Shown: positions 53,903 to 63,284 of the stretch, piece after piece | Layout of the letters: every line of letters starts with the position of its first letter | Numbering within the stretch: position 1 is the stretch's first letter | Source of the DNA: Pseudomonas sp. SLFW | GTDB taxonomy: Bacteria > Pseudomonadota > Gammaproteobacteria > Pseudomonadales > Pseudomonadaceae | NCBI RefSeq assembly: GCF_009905615.1 | Contig: NZ_JAAAKW010000002.1 | Location: 1 to 64,000, forward strand | Direction: 5' to 3' | Length of the DNA stretch: 64,000 bases | Notes under the pieces: model-generated | The model's database searches: none | The model's input: the letters and a program-made list of their open reading frames with translations, nothing else | What the model was told of the DNA's origin: nothing | Made by a program: the position numbers and the translations under genes

Positions 53903-56668
53903 ATGAGTCAAGCGCCTCTCGTCCTGGTGGACGGTTCTTCTTACCTGTACCGCGCCTTCCATGCGCTGCCGCCACTCACCACGTCCAAAGGCCTGCCCAC
54001 CGGTGCAGTCAAGGGCGTGCTGAACATGCTCAAGAGCCTGCGCAAACAGTATCCAGACAGCCCGTTTGCCGTGGTTTTCGACGCCAAGGGCGGCACGTTC
54101 CGTGACGAGATGTTTGCCGAATACAAGGCCAATCGTCCAAGCATGCCCGACGACATGCGCGTGCAAATCGACTTCCTGCACAACTGCGTGCGTGGCTTGG
54201 GCTATCCATTGCTGTGCGTCGAAGGCGTCGAAGCTGACGACGTGATTGGCACGCTCGCGCGCAGCAGTGCGGCGGCTGATCGTCCGGTGATCATCTCCAC
54301 CGGCGACAAGGACATGGCGCAGCTGGTGGACGGGCACATTACGCTGGTCAACACCATGACCGGTAGCGTGCTGGACGTGGCTGGCGTGAAGGAGAAATTT
54401 GGCGTCGGTCCTGAGCACATCATCGACTATCTGGCCTTGATGGGCGACAAAGTCGACAACATTCCCGGCGTTCCCGGCGTAGGCGAAAAGACCGCTGCTG
54501 GTCTGCTGGTGGGTATCAACGGCGGCCTCAAAGAGCTTTACGAGAATCTCGACAAGGTGCCGACGCTGGCGATTCGCGGCGCGAAGTCTTTGCCTGCCAA
54601 ACTTGAAGAGCACAAGGAGATGGCCTTTCTGTCCTATCAACTGGCGACCATCAAGATCGATGTGCCGCTGGACATCGAACTGGATGCCCTGCACTGCGGC
54701 GAGCCGGATCGAGAGGCGCTGCTGGCGCTGTATACCGAGCTGGAGTTCAAGAGCTGGATCAATGACCTGCAACGGGACGCCAAGCAGGAAGGCACCGAAA
54801 TCGCTACACCTGAAGAGCCTGCCCCGGTCATCGAAGCCAAATACGAACTGATTCTGGAACAGACCCAGTTCGACGACTGGCTGAAAAAGCTCAAGGCCGC
54901 CAAGCTGTTTGCCTTTGTCGTGCAGAGCAACGGCACCGACGCCCAGCGCGCACAGATCGTCGGCCTGTCGTTCGCCATCAAAACCCACGAAGCCTGCTAC
55001 ATCCCGCTGACCCACTCCTACATGGGCGTGCCGCAGCAACTGGATCGCGATGCGGTGCTCAACGCCGTCAAGCCGATGCTCGAAGACGCGAGCAAGGTCA
55101 AAGTCGGTCAGCACGCCAAATTCGCGATTAACCTGCTGGCAAACTGCGCCATTGGTGGCGATCAGGCCCAAGGCATCCATGTGCAGGGCGTGAAATTCGA
55201 CACCATGCTCGAATCCTACGTGCTGGACTCGACCGCCACCCGCCACGACCGCGACAGCCTGGTCGCGAAATACCTGGACCACACGCCGGTCAATTTCCAG
55301 GACATCGCGGGCAAAGGCGTCAAACAGCTGAGTTTCGACCAGATTGCCTTGGAGCAGGCAGGCATCTACGCCGCTGAAGAAGTGGACCTGACCCTGCGCC
55401 TGCACGAAGTCTTGCAAGAAAAGCTGGCGAAGACGCCAACGCTGGCCCCGGTGTTGAACGACATCGAGATGCCGCTGATGCCGGTGCTGGCGCGCATCGA
55501 GCGTCAGGGCGCGTATGTCGATGCCAAACTGCTGGGGATTCAGAGCGTCGAGCTCGGCAACAAGATGACCGAGCTGGAGCGTGAGGCGTTTGCCATCGCG
55601 GGCGAAGAATTCAACCTCGGCTCGCCAAAGCAACTGGGGGTGATTCTTTACGAAAAACTCGGCATGCCGATCATCAGCAAGACCGCCACCGGCCAGCCTT
55701 CGACGGCGGAAGCGGTGTTGGCAGAACTGGCCGAGCAGGAATTCCCGCTGCCCAAGGTGCTGATGCAGTACCGCTCGATGAGCAAGTTGAAAAGCACCTA
55801 CACCGACCGCCTGCCGGAGCAGATCAACCCGCGCACCGGCCGCGTTCACACTTCTTATCATCAGGCCGTGGCGGTGACCGGGCGTCTGTCGTCCAGCGAT
55901 CCGAACCTGCAAAACATCCCGATCCGCACTGCCGAAGGCCGCCGGATTCGTCAGGCGTTCGTCGCGCCCAAAGGCTACAAGCTGCTGGCGGCGGACTATT
56001 CGCAGATTGAGCTGCGAATCATGGCGCACCTGGCGAAAGACGAAGGCCTGTTGCACGCCTTCCGCAACGATCTGGACGTGCACCGCGCCACGGCCGGTGA
56101 AGTGTTTGGCGTTGAACTGGCCGATGTCACCAACGACATGCGCCGCAGTGCCAAGGCGATCAACTTCGGCCTGATCTACGGCATGAGCGCATTTGGTCTG
56201 GCCAAGCAGATAGGCGTGGATCGTAAGCAATCTCAGGCGTACGTCGACCGTTACTTCGCGCGCTATCCGGGCGTGCTCGATTACATGGAGCGCACTCGTA
56301 CCCAGGCCGCCGAGCAAGGCTTCGTCGAGACTATCTTCGGCCGTCGCCTGTACCTGCCGGACATCAACGCGAAAAACCAGGCCCTGCGCAAAGGCGCCGA
56401 ACGCATGGCGATCAACGCACCTATGCAAGGCACGGCGGCGGACATCATCAAACGCGCCATGGTCGCTGTGAATGGCTGGCTGGAGTCGTCAGAGCTGGAT
56501 GCACGGGTCATCCTGCAGGTTCACGACGAATTGGTGCTGGAAGTGCGCGAGGAGCTGGTCGAGCAGATCAGCCAGGACATCCGCGTGCACATGAGCGGCG
56601 CCGCAGAGCTGGACGTGCCTTTGCTGGTGGAAGTGGGTGTTGGCAACAACTGGGATGAGGCGCATTGA
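53903..56668 (+). CDS. polA: DNA polymerase I
   Basis: A 921-residue replication/repair polymerase. Residues 1-290 are the 5'-3' exonuclease (VLVDGSSYLYRAFHAL, EADDVIGTLA), about 310-500 the proofreading-type exonuclease domain, and 520-921 the polymerase with motif A LLAADYSQIELRIMAH, motif B RRSAKAINFGLIYGMSAFGL and motif C VHDELVLEV. The ATG at 53903 is preferred to an in-frame TTG at 53891. A REPIN and the ErsA-like sRNA follow. Confidence 0.97.
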   Translation: MSQAPLVLVDGSSYLYRAFHALPPLTTSKGLPTGAVKGVLNMLKSLRKQYPDSPFAVVFDAKGGTFRDEMFAEYKANRPSMPDDMRVQIDFLHNCVRGLGYPLLCVEGVEADDVIGTLARSSAAADRPVIISTGDKDMAQLVDGHITLVNTMTGSVLDVAGVKEKFGVGPEHIIDYLALMGDKVDNIPGVPGVGEKTAAGLLVGINGGLKELYENLDKVPTLAIRGAKSLPAKLEEHKEMAFLSYQLATIKIDVPLDIELDALHCGEPDREALLALYTELEFKSWINDLQRDAKQEGTEIATPEEPAPVIEAKYELILEQTQFDDWLKKLKAAKLFAFVVQSNGTDAQRAQIVGLSFAIKTHEACYIPLTHSYMGVPQQLDRDAVLNAVKPMLEDASKVKVGQHAKFAINLLANCAIGGDQAQGIHVQGVKFDTMLESYVLDSTATRHDRDSLVAKYLDHTPVNFQDIAGKGVKQLSFDQIALEQAGIYAAEEVDLTLRLHEVLQEKLAKTPTLAPVLNDIEMPLMPVLARIERQGAYVDAKLLGIQSVELGNKMTELEREAFAIAGEEFNLGSPKQLGVILYEKLGMPIISKTATGQPSTAEAVLAELAEQEFPLPKVLMQYRSMSKLKSTYTDRLPEQINPRTGRVHTSYHQAVAVTGRLSSSDPNLQNIPIRTAEGRRIRQAFVAPKGYKLLAADYSQIELRIMAHLAKDEGLLHAFRNDLDVHRATAGEVFGVELADVTNDMRRSAKAINFGLIYGMSAFGLAKQIGVDRKQSQAYVDRYFARYPGVLDYMERTRTQAAEQGFVETIFGRRLYLPDINAKNQALRKGAERMAINAPMQGTAADIIKRAMVAVNGWLESSELDARVILQVHDELVLEVREELVEQISQDIRVHMSGAAELDVPLLVEVGVGNNWDEAH

Positions 56669-56689
56669 GCCAAACCTGAAGACATCTGT

Positions 56690-56779
56690 TGTAGGAGCGC
56701 GCTTGCCCGCGATGGCGTTCGTCCAGCCCCAATAGGTTGAATGACACAGCCCAATCGCGGGCAAGCGCGCTCCTACAGG
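56690..56779. repeat. REPIN (GTAGGAGCGCGCTTGCCCGCG type)
   Basis: TGTAGGAGCGCGCTTGCCCG and inverted CGGGCAAGCGCGCTCCTACA form arms of more than 20 bases. This is a third sequence type among the doublets in this window. Confidence 0.92.
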
Positions 56780-56821
56780 TCACCAATTCCCAACGGCCAA
56801 CAGAAAATTTCCGCGGTTTTT

Positions 56822-56849
56822 GAACTTCTTCGTCCATACCCCGGTCAGA
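56822..56849 (+). promoter_or_regulatory. AlgU (sigma-22) promoter of the sRNA
   Basis: GAACTT (56822-56827), a 17-base spacer and TCAGA (56845-56849) match the AlgU/RpoE consensus (GAACTT N16-17 TCtgA). Transcription would start near 56855. Confidence 0.8.
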
Positions 56850-56855
56850 GGTTGC

Positions 56856-56983
56856 GAATGGCTGACGTAGCCATTCATGCTCCTATGTTGTGTTAAGTGT
56901 TGGCAGATATCCGGACTTTTCCCTAAAGGTCTGGACTTAGACCCCGAACTTCCCCTCCCCATATGAAGTCCGGGGTTTTTTTT
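56856..56983 (+). ncRNA. ersA: ErsA-like small RNA
   Basis: A roughly 128-base RNA gene between polA and engB, where P. aeruginosa carries the AlgU-controlled Hfq-binding sRNA ErsA (about 130 nt). It has an AlgU promoter at its 5' side and a strong terminator at its 3' side whose loop is C-rich (CCCTCCCC), a sequence able to pair with Shine-Dalgarno sites. ErsA in P. aeruginosa represses algC and oprD and affects envelope and biofilm traits; targets here are inferred only. No open frame is present. Confidence 0.85.
56942..56983 (+). terminator. Terminator of the ErsA-like sRNA
   Basis: CCCCG and ACTTC (56942-56952) pair with GAAGT and CGGGG (56965-56975), one mismatch, followed by eight T. 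The 12-base loop is CCCTCCCCATAT. It could also stop convergent engB transcripts in part. Confidence 0.9.
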
Positions 56984-56992
56984 GCCTGCGAT

Positions 56993-57628
56993 TCAGGCCG
57001 CAGGTGCTTTGTCTTCCAGCTCCATCCAGTCGGCGAGGACGGTGTACGCCTCTTCCAGCCCCATGCGTTTGGGGGCCGAAAACAGCTGAATGGTCACAGC
57101 GTCGCCCCAACCTTTGCGGATCTCCGACTGCACTTTGAGCAGCGTGTTCTTCGCCGCGCCGAAAGTCAGCTTGTCGGCCTTGGTCAGCAGAATGTGCATC
57201 GGCATGCCGCTGGCGATGGCCCAGTCGAGCATCAACAGGTCGAAATCCGTCATCGGGTGGCGGATGTCCATCATCAGGATCAGACCTTTCAAGCTTTCCC
57301 GGCTGCCCAGATACGCTTCCAGGTGACGTTGCCAGTGTTGCTTGAGCGGAATCGGCACCTTTGCGTAACCGTAACCCGGCAGGTCGACCAGGCGGCGATC
57401 GTCGTCCAGACTGAAGAAGTTCAGCAGTTGCGTACGACCGGGCGTTTTCGAGGTGCGGGCCAGGCTGGCGTGGGTCAGGGTGTTCAGCGCGCTGGATTTA
57501 CCGGCGTTGGAGCGACCGGCGAAGGCCACTTCGAAACCTTCGTCATCGGGGCATTGGTCGACTTTGGCGGCGCTGAGCATGAACTTGGCTTGTTGGCACA
57601 GGCCGAGGATCGGGTTCTTGAGTTGCAT
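56993..57628 (-). CDS. engB: Ribosome-biogenesis GTPase EngB (YihA/YsxC)
   Basis: A 211-residue GTPase needed for 50S ribosome assembly. Motifs G1 [10 protein letters not shown]3 DLPGYGYA and G4 TKAD are intact. The ATG at 57628 (MQLKNPILG) is chosen over 57676, though its ribosome site is poor. It is convergent with the polA-sRNA side and divergent from cytochrome c4. Confidence 0.95.
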   Translation of the reverse strand: MQLKNPILGLCQQAKFMLSAAKVDQCPDDEGFEVAFAGRSNAGKSSALNTLTHASLARTSKTPGRTQLLNFFSLDDDRRLVDLPGYGYAKVPIPLKQHWQRHLEAYLGSRESLKGLILMMDIRHPMTDFDLLMLDWAIASGMPMHILLTKADKLTFGAAKNTLLKVQSEIRKGWGDAVTIQLFSAPKRMGLEEAYTVLADWMELEDKAPAA

Positions 57629-57802
57629 GGGATATCCGGTGAGGCGTTGCGGCGAGGGTGCGGCAACGTGTGTCATTTTCCGTTCGATGGGCGCAAGTAT
57701 ATATTGCCGCAGATTTTGTGTGTGCTTGTCCCGTCCACAGGGTGAAGTTCGCAGAAGTCGGACTAACCTTACATCAACAACAAAAATGAGTTGGATCAGC
57801 CG

Positions 57803-58420
57803 ATGAACAAGCTATTGGTGAGTCTGCTCCTGCTGCTGGGCATTACCGGCGCAGCGCGAGCCGCTGATGTGGTCGTGGGAGACCCCGCCGCTGGCCAGGC
57901 GAAAACCGCTGTGTGTGGTGCCTGTCATGGCCCGGATGGTAACAGCATGGCTCCCAATTTTCCGAAACTGGCCGGACAGGGCCAGCGCTATCTGCTCAAA
58001 CAACTGCACGAAATAAAAGACGGCAAGCGCACCGTGCTGGAAATGACCGGGATGCTGAACGCCCTCAATGATCAGGACCTGGCGGACATCGCCGCTTATT
58101 TCTCCGGCCAGAAAGGCAGCGTCGGCGCGGCGGACGCCAACCTGGTGGCGCGGGGCGAATCACTGTTTCGCGGCGGCAAGATTGATCAGGGGATGCCCGC
58201 GTGTACCGGTTGTCATTCACCCAACGGCGCTGGTAATGCGGCGGCAGGCTTTCCGCATCTGGGTGGGCAACATGCGGACTACGTGAAAAAGCAGCTGACG
58301 GCCTTCCGCGAAGGTGACCGCACGAACGATGGCGACACCATGGTCATGCGCACCATTGCATCCAAACTGAGCAACAAGGATATCGACGCGTTGGCGGCCT
58401 ACATACAGGGTCTTCATTAA
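57803..58420 (+). CDS. Cytochrome c4 (diheme)
   Basis: A 205-residue periplasmic diheme cytochrome with signal peptide (cleavage near ARAADV, residue 21) and two heme sites, CGACH (C38, C41, H42) and CTGCH (near residue 137), each half with its own methionine ligand. It is an electron donor to cbb3 and aa3 oxidases, so it links to the cox genes in this window by function. The ATG at 57803 is preferred to a TTG at 57791. Confidence 0.94.
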   Translation: MNKLLVSLLLLLGITGAARAADVVVGDPAAGQAKTAVCGACHGPDGNSMAPNFPKLAGQGQRYLLKQLHEIKDGKRTVLEMTGMLNALNDQDLADIAAYFSGQKGSVGAADANLVARGESLFRGGKIDQGMPACTGCHSPNGAGNAAAGFPHLGGQHADYVKKQLTAFREGDRTNDGDTMVMRTIASKLSNKDIDALAAYIQGLH

Positions 58421-58501
58421 GTCTGGATTAACGCTAAAGCCTTGATTCAGGGCCATTCGACGGCCGGAAAACGTCGTTCACGTTTATCGTGCAGACGGGC
58501 T

Positions 58502-58531
58502 AAAAAGGGTAGCGAACGGCTGCCCTTTTTT
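58502..58531 (+). terminator. Terminator downstream of cytochrome c4
   Basis: AAAAAGGGTAGC pairs with GCTGCCCTTTTTT around a GAACG loop and ends in six T, between cytochrome c4 and dsbA. Confidence 0.9.
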
Positions 58532-58622
58532 GTGCGCGCAAGCGTTACACTTGCGAACTCACATCACCCCGCCCGGTCCAACTGCGGCCATCGTGGTGAC
58601 TTTTCATGCCCAGGAGTTAAGC

Positions 58623-59261
58623 ATGCGTAATCTGATTCTCAGCGCCGCTCTGGTGTTCACCAGTCTGTTCGGTCTGACCGCTCAAGCGGCAGAGCCGATC
58701 GAAGCTGGCAAGCAATATGTCCAGCTGAGCAGCGCCGTTCCGGTCGCCGAGCCAGGCAAGATCGAAGTCGTTGAAATGTTCTGGTATGGCTGCCCACACT
58801 GCTACGCGTTCGAGCCGACCATCAATCCATGGGTTGAAAAGCTCCCGGCTGACGTTCACTTCATCCGCATCCCGGCGATGTTCGGCGGCCCATGGGATGC
58901 CCACGGCCAACTGTTCATCACGCTGGACACCATGGGTGTAGAGCACAAGATTCACACTGCTGTGTTCGATGCCATCCAGAAAGGCGGCAAGCGTCTGACC
59001 GACCCGAACGACATGGCTGACTTCGTCGCCACTCAAGGTGTCGATAAGCAGAAATTCCTCGAAACCTACAACTCGTTCGCGGTTAAGGGCAAGATCGCTC
59101 AATACAAGGACCTGGCCAAGAAGTACGAAATCACTGGCGTCCCTACCATGATCGTCAACGGCAAATACCGTTTCGACCTGGGCACGGCCGGTGGTGCTGA
59201 GCAAGCGCTGGATGTGGCCGATCAGTTGATCGCCAAAGAACGCGCAACGCTTGCCAAGTAA
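58623..59261 (+). CDS. dsbA: Thiol:disulfide interchange protein DsbA
   Basis: A 212-residue periplasmic oxidoreductase that introduces disulfide bonds. The signal peptide ends near AQAAEP (residue 22), and the active site is C57-P-H-C60 in WYGCPHCYAF; the cis-proline lies in TGVPTMIV. The ATG at 58623 with CAGGAG upstream is used over an extension from 58530. Confidence 0.95.
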   Translation: MRNLILSAALVFTSLFGLTAQAAEPIEAGKQYVQLSSAVPVAEPGKIEVVEMFWYGCPHCYAFEPTINPWVEKLPADVHFIRIPAMFGGPWDAHGQLFITLDTMGVEHKIHTAVFDAIQKGGKRLTDPNDMADFVATQGVDKQKFLETYNSFAVKGKIAQYKDLAKKYEITGVPTMIVNGKYRFDLGTAGGAEQALDVADQLIAKERATLAK

Positions 59262-59270
59262 GCGCCGATC

Positions 59271-60149
59271 ATGACGCGCTGGGGTACTGAACGCACCGTT
59301 GCCCGGCATATCCCCAAGGTCAACGAGCGACACCTGCAAGAAACCGGATTGCCTGCCGATGGCCGGCTCCGGTTGCTCAGCTTCAATATTCAGGTGGGCA
59401 TCAGTACCGAGCGCTATCGGCATTACCTGACCCGTGGCTGGCAGCATTTGCTGCCCCACACCGGTCGGGCTGGAAACCTGCAAAAGATCGGCAACCTGCT
59501 GAACGACTATGATCTGGTCGCGTTGCAGGAAGTCGATGGCGGCAGCCTAAGGTCAGGCTACGTCAATCAAGTCGAACACCTCGCCCAGCTCGGATCATTC
59601 CCGTACTGGCACCAGCAGCTTAACCGTAACCTCGGACGTTTCGCCCAGCACAGCAATGGCGTGCTGAGTCGTCTGCGCCCGTGGGACATCGAAGATCATC
59701 CGTTGCCCGGCCCCTCGGGTCGCGGCGCGATTCTGGTCCGCTTCGGTGAAGGTGAAGACGCGTTGGTGGTGGTCGTCATGCACCTCGCACTCGGGGCGCG
59801 CACCCGAACCCGGCAACTGGCGTACATCCGCGAGCTGATCGGTGGCTACAAGCATCAGGTGCTGATGGGTGATATGAACACCCACGCAGCGGACCTTTTG
59901 GAAACCTCCCCCCTGCGCGATCTGGGCCTGCTTGCGCCTCAGATCGAAGCCACATTTCCCAGCTGGCGCCCGCAGCGCTGTCTGGACCACATCCTTCTCA
60001 GCCCGACCCTGACGCTTGAAAAAGTGCAGGTGCTGGCTCAGCCCATTTCCGATCATCTGCCGGTTGCGGTGGAGATTCGCTTGCCGGCCTCATTAATCGG
60101 TGACTCCCTGCCGATAACAAGCACATCTCCCCGTGAGCCCTCGGAATGA
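59271..60149 (+). CDS. Endonuclease/exonuclease/phosphatase-family protein
   Basis: A 292-residue protein of the EEP fold with the metal and catalytic motifs LLSFNIQVG, VALQEVDGG, GDMNTHA and SDHLPVAVE. Substrate may be nucleic acid, a phospholipid or an inositol phosphate; nothing here decides it. No signal peptide. It overlaps the diguanylate cyclase gene by four bases (ATGA), a pairing also found in P. aeruginosa (PA5488-PA5487 by memory). Confidence 0.88.
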   Translation: MTRWGTERTVARHIPKVNERHLQETGLPADGRLRLLSFNIQVGISTERYRHYLTRGWQHLLPHTGRAGNLQKIGNLLNDYDLVALQEVDGGSLRSGYVNQVEHLAQLGSFPYWHQQLNRNLGRFAQHSNGVLSRLRPWDIEDHPLPGPSGRGAILVRFGEGEDALVVVVMHLALGARTRTRQLAYIRELIGGYKHQVLMGDMNTHAADLLETSPLRDLGLLAPQIEATFPSWRPQRCLDHILLSPTLTLEKVQVLAQPISDHLPVAVEIRLPASLIGDSLPITSTSPREPSE

Positions 60150-62329
60150 GCGACGAAGCCCAACGCTGGAAAGAAAAATACCTCAAGAGCATCGAGCAAC
60201 AGGACAAGCTCGAAAAGCGCTGGAATGCCCGTCTCGACCTGCTGCGGCGTGGTCTCGTGCGCAGCAGCCTGGCGGCTGAAGGCGCTGACAAGGCAGTCGA
60301 TCAGTGCATGAAAGAAATGCGCGAAATTGTGCGCAGAGACGACATGGACGCCGGATTGGCGGCACTGATTCCACGGCTCGAAAAGGCGGTGCTGGATTCC
60401 GAACAGCGCCGCGAACAGCGTATCGAGCAAATGGGCACCGCGCTGACCTCGTTGGTCACTCAATTGCAGTCTTTGCCTCTGCCTCGCGAAGTCGCCAAGC
60501 CACTCAAACGCTTTGCCAAGAACCTCGAAGACCGCGTCAATCAAGCCCGTGAGTTGCCATTGCTGCTGAGTGAGCTCAGCGGTTTGCAAGGCCAGGCATT
60601 GTCGCAGGTCGAACACCCGGAAGGCGCGAGCCGGCCAGGCTTCTTGCAGCGCTTGTTCGGTAATCGTGATTCGGCAGCCGACGGCACTGACGCCTCGCTC
60701 CCGCCTGATCACCCCGTTGCCGAGGCGCCCAAGCCGATTGCGCCGGTTGCGCCGGTCAAGACTCACAATGATGACGACGATGACGAGGTGCCTGCCGCGC
60801 CGGTCGCGCAAACGGCGCAGTGGACTAACGAAGCCCCTCCCGCCGAGCTTCCAGCCATGGTTGAGCGTCCTGTCTCGCGCGCCGATGCTGCTGCGCCAGT
60901 CGAGGCCCCCGAGACGGTGGCGATGGCCCCGTCCCACGAGGTCAAGCCTGCCCCTGAACCTCGGTCGATCGAGCAACTGGAGAGCGAAGTTCCTATCGCC
61001 GAGGCAGCCCCATCGCCCGTGGCAGTGGTCGAGTCGCCTGCGGTCGTCGAGCCCGAGCCTGCGGATGTGGTCAGTGAAGTGCCGCTGAGCGACGAAAACA
61101 AGACGGGCGAAGAGACGTCCAGCGAAGAACAAGCCATTGAAGCTGCCGAGGCTGAGCGGGTGGAAGACGAGGTCGCTCAGGAAGCGATCGATGACCGTGC
61201 CAATGAAGAACAGGCCGACGAAGACGAGGCCGATGAGACTGAAGAGGAGGGTCCTTATGCGCTGCCGTCCTCTCCAGAGCCTAGCTACAGCTCTGTCGCC
61301 GCGCACATTGAAGAGACATTGCTGGGTCTTCTCAACGATCTGACCCTGCCCGAGCACCACCGGCCCCAGGCCGAAGCCATGCGCGTCAGGCTTGAGCATG
61401 GGCTGAACTGGTACGAACTGCTGCCGATCCTCGATGACCTTGCCGTGCTGATGCTGGCCATCACCGACAGCGGCCAGCACGAATTCGAGCTTTATCTCAA
61501 ACAACTGAACGAGCGTCTGGAGTCATTCCAGGCGAATCTGCAAGCGGCCAGCGACGATCACGCAGGGCAGCAGACCGCCTCCCGCGAAATGAGTGATCAG
61601 TTGCGCGAGCATGTCGGTGATTTGCAGAGCAGTGTGCAGGAAGCGGCTGATCTCACCAGCCTGAAAACGATTCTGGAAACCCGGCTGGAAGATTTGCTGG
61701 GCACCATGGACGCGCATCAGCAGCAACGCGATGAGCGCGAGCAGGAAGTCGCATCGCGGTTGCAGTCCCTCGCCAGCCGCGTGGCGACCATGGAGCAGGA
61801 AGCGGTTGGCTTCCGTGCGCACCTTGAAGAGCAGCGGCAAAAAGCCCTGATCGATACGCTGACAGGGTTGCCCAACCGTGCCGCCTGGAATGAGCGCCTG
61901 GAGCACGAAGTCGCTCAATTGCAGAAGCGGCGCTCCAACTTGCTGCTCGGCATTCTCGATCTGGACCATTTCAAGCGCATCAACGACGGCTACGGTCATC
62001 TGGCGGGCGACAAGGTGTTGAAGATCGTCGCCGCACAGCTGAAGAAGCGTTTGCGGTCCTCGGATTTCATCGCCCGTTTTGGCGGTGAAGAGTTCGTGGT
62101 GCTGCTTCCTGACACTCAGTTGCCCGATGGCGTGGCGCTGCTGGAGCGACTGCGAGAAGCCGTCGAGCAATGCCCGTTTCACTTCAAAGGCGAGCCGGTG
62201 ACAATCACGGTCTCGATGGGCGTCACCCTCTTCAAACCGGGTGAACGCAGTGATCTGGTGCTTAAACGGGCAGACGAGGCCCTGTACCGGGCCAAGGACA
62301 GCGGTCGGAATCGCATCGAGCAAGGGTGA
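60146..62329 (+). CDS. dgcH: GGDEF diguanylate cyclase with long acidic linker (DgcH-like)
   Basis: A 727-residue cytoplasmic enzyme making c-di-GMP. The active-site motif GGEEF is at 646-650 and the product-inhibition I-site R637-S-S-D640 is present. N-terminal residues 1-170 are helical and charged. Residues about 190-395 are a low-complexity Pro/Ala/Val/Glu-rich linker. Residues about 395-570 are coiled-coil-like helices (LQAASDDHAGQQ). No membrane helix or PAS domain is seen. It probably corresponds to PA5487. Confidence 0.9.
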   Translation: MSDEAQRWKEKYLKSIEQQDKLEKRWNARLDLLRRGLVRSSLAAEGADKAVDQCMKEMREIVRRDDMDAGLAALIPRLEKAVLDSEQRREQRIEQMGTALTSLVTQLQSLPLPREVAKPLKRFAKNLEDRVNQARELPLLLSELSGLQGQALSQVEHPEGASRPGFLQRLFGNRDSAADGTDASLPPDHPVAEAPKPIAPVAPVKTHNDDDDDEVPAAPVAQTAQWTNEAPPAELPAMVERPVSRADAAAPVEAPETVAMAPSHEVKPAPEPRSIEQLESEVPIAEAAPSPVAVVESPAVVEPEPADVVSEVPLSDENKTGEETSSEEQAIEAAEAERVEDEVAQEAIDDRANEEQADEDEADETEEEGPYALPSSPEPSYSSVAAHIEETLLGLLNDLTLPEHHRPQAEAMRVRLEHGLNWYELLPILDDLAVLMLAITDSGQHEFELYLKQLNERLESFQANLQAASDDHAGQQTASREMSDQLREHVGDLQSSVQEAADLTSLKTILETRLEDLLGTMDAHQQQRDEREQEVASRLQSLASRVATMEQEAVGFRAHLEEQRQKALIDTLTGLPNRAAWNERLEHEVAQLQKRRSNLLLGILDLDHFKRINDGYGHLAGDKVLKIVAAQLKKRLRSSDFIARFGGEEFVVLLPDTQLPDGVALLERLREAVEQCPFHFKGEPVTITVSMGVTLFKPGERSDLVLKRADEALYRAKDSGRNRIEQG

Positions 62330-62426
62330 GACAGCACGCGTTCAGTTTCGGCCTATCGCAACTTTGGGCGCCGCGCTGGCATTACGTTACACTGTTGCAT
62401 TACTTGCCTCAGTGTTCTGCCTTTTT

Positions 62427-63203
62427 ATGAAGTCTTATTGCGTACTTTTCCTCGCCCTGCTGCTGACAGCTTGCTCCAGCGGACCGAAGCTGGACACCAG
62501 CCATCCTTCGGCAAATTTCGACAGCCGCGCCCAGTTCGTGGTGGTCCATTACACCTCTGCCTCTCTGGATCGATCCCTCGCGTTGCTGACCCATGGCGAA
62601 GTCAGCGCTCACTACCTGATCGGCGATGGCCCTGCCACGACCTACAAACTGGTGGATGAAAGTCAGCGCGCCTGGCATGCCGGGGAAAGCGAATGGGACG
62701 GCCGCACCTGGCTCAATTCCAGCAGCATCGGTATCGAGATCGTCAATCCGGGCTATCGCGACACACCGACCGGGCGCCTGTGGTACCCATACAGCGAAGC
62801 GCAGATTCAAGCGCTGATCGTGCTGCTGAAAGACATCGTCAAACGCAACAAGATCGAACCCCGTCATGTGATCGGCCACAGTGACATTGCGCCCTTACGC
62901 AAACTTGATCCGGGGCCGTTGTTCCCGTGGAAGCGTTTGGCTCAGGAAGGGCTTGGCATCTGGCCGGACGAGCAGCAGGTTGCCCAACAGCAGGCGCAGA
63001 TGACTGGCGTGGTGCCGAGCGTCACCTGGTTCCAGCAACAATTGGCGATGCTGGGTTATCCGACCCCGCAAACGGGCGAGTGGGATATTGCGACGCGCCA
63101 CGTGCTGGGGGCGTTCCAGATGCACTATCGACCGCAGAAATTTGACGGCGAGCCGGACCTGCAAAGCGCGGCGATCCTGCAGGTATTGAATTCAAAGCAC
63201 TAA
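62427..63203 (+). CDS. ampDh2: N-acetylmuramoyl-L-alanine amidase lipoprotein (AmpDh2-like)
   Basis: A 258-residue lipoprotein (lipobox LLTAC, C16) with an Amidase_2 domain (VVHYTSAS zinc histidine, VIGHSDIAPLRKLDPGP) and a C-terminal peptidoglycan-binding domain (residues about 190-250). It cleaves the amide between muramic acid and the stem peptide in the outer-membrane-facing periplasm, as AmpDh2 does in P. aeruginosa. The ATG at 62427 is chosen by the signal peptide. Confidence 0.93.
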   Translation: MKSYCVLFLALLLTACSSGPKLDTSHPSANFDSRAQFVVVHYTSASLDRSLALLTHGEVSAHYLIGDGPATTYKLVDESQRAWHAGESEWDGRTWLNSSSIGIEIVNPGYRDTPTGRLWYPYSEAQIQALIVLLKDIVKRNKIEPRHVIGHSDIAPLRKLDPGPLFPWKRLAQEGLGIWPDEQQVAQQQAQMTGVVPSVTWFQQQLAMLGYPTPQTGEWDIATRHVLGAFQMHYRPQKFDGEPDLQSAAILQVLNSKH

Positions 63204-63284
63204 ATTTTTCTTAGGGCCGCTTTTTAACGGGCTATTTCTGCGCTTGTTGCTATACCTCATGGGTATTCCACTGGATATTGGCCG

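Noticed and set aside
53867..56428. 853-codon frame antisense to polA
   Set aside because: Long antisense frames are expected in GC-rich genes; the product is compositionally odd and polA is certain.
60053..61504. 483-codon frame antisense to the diguanylate cyclase
   Set aside because: It mirrors the repetitive acidic linker; no independent evidence.
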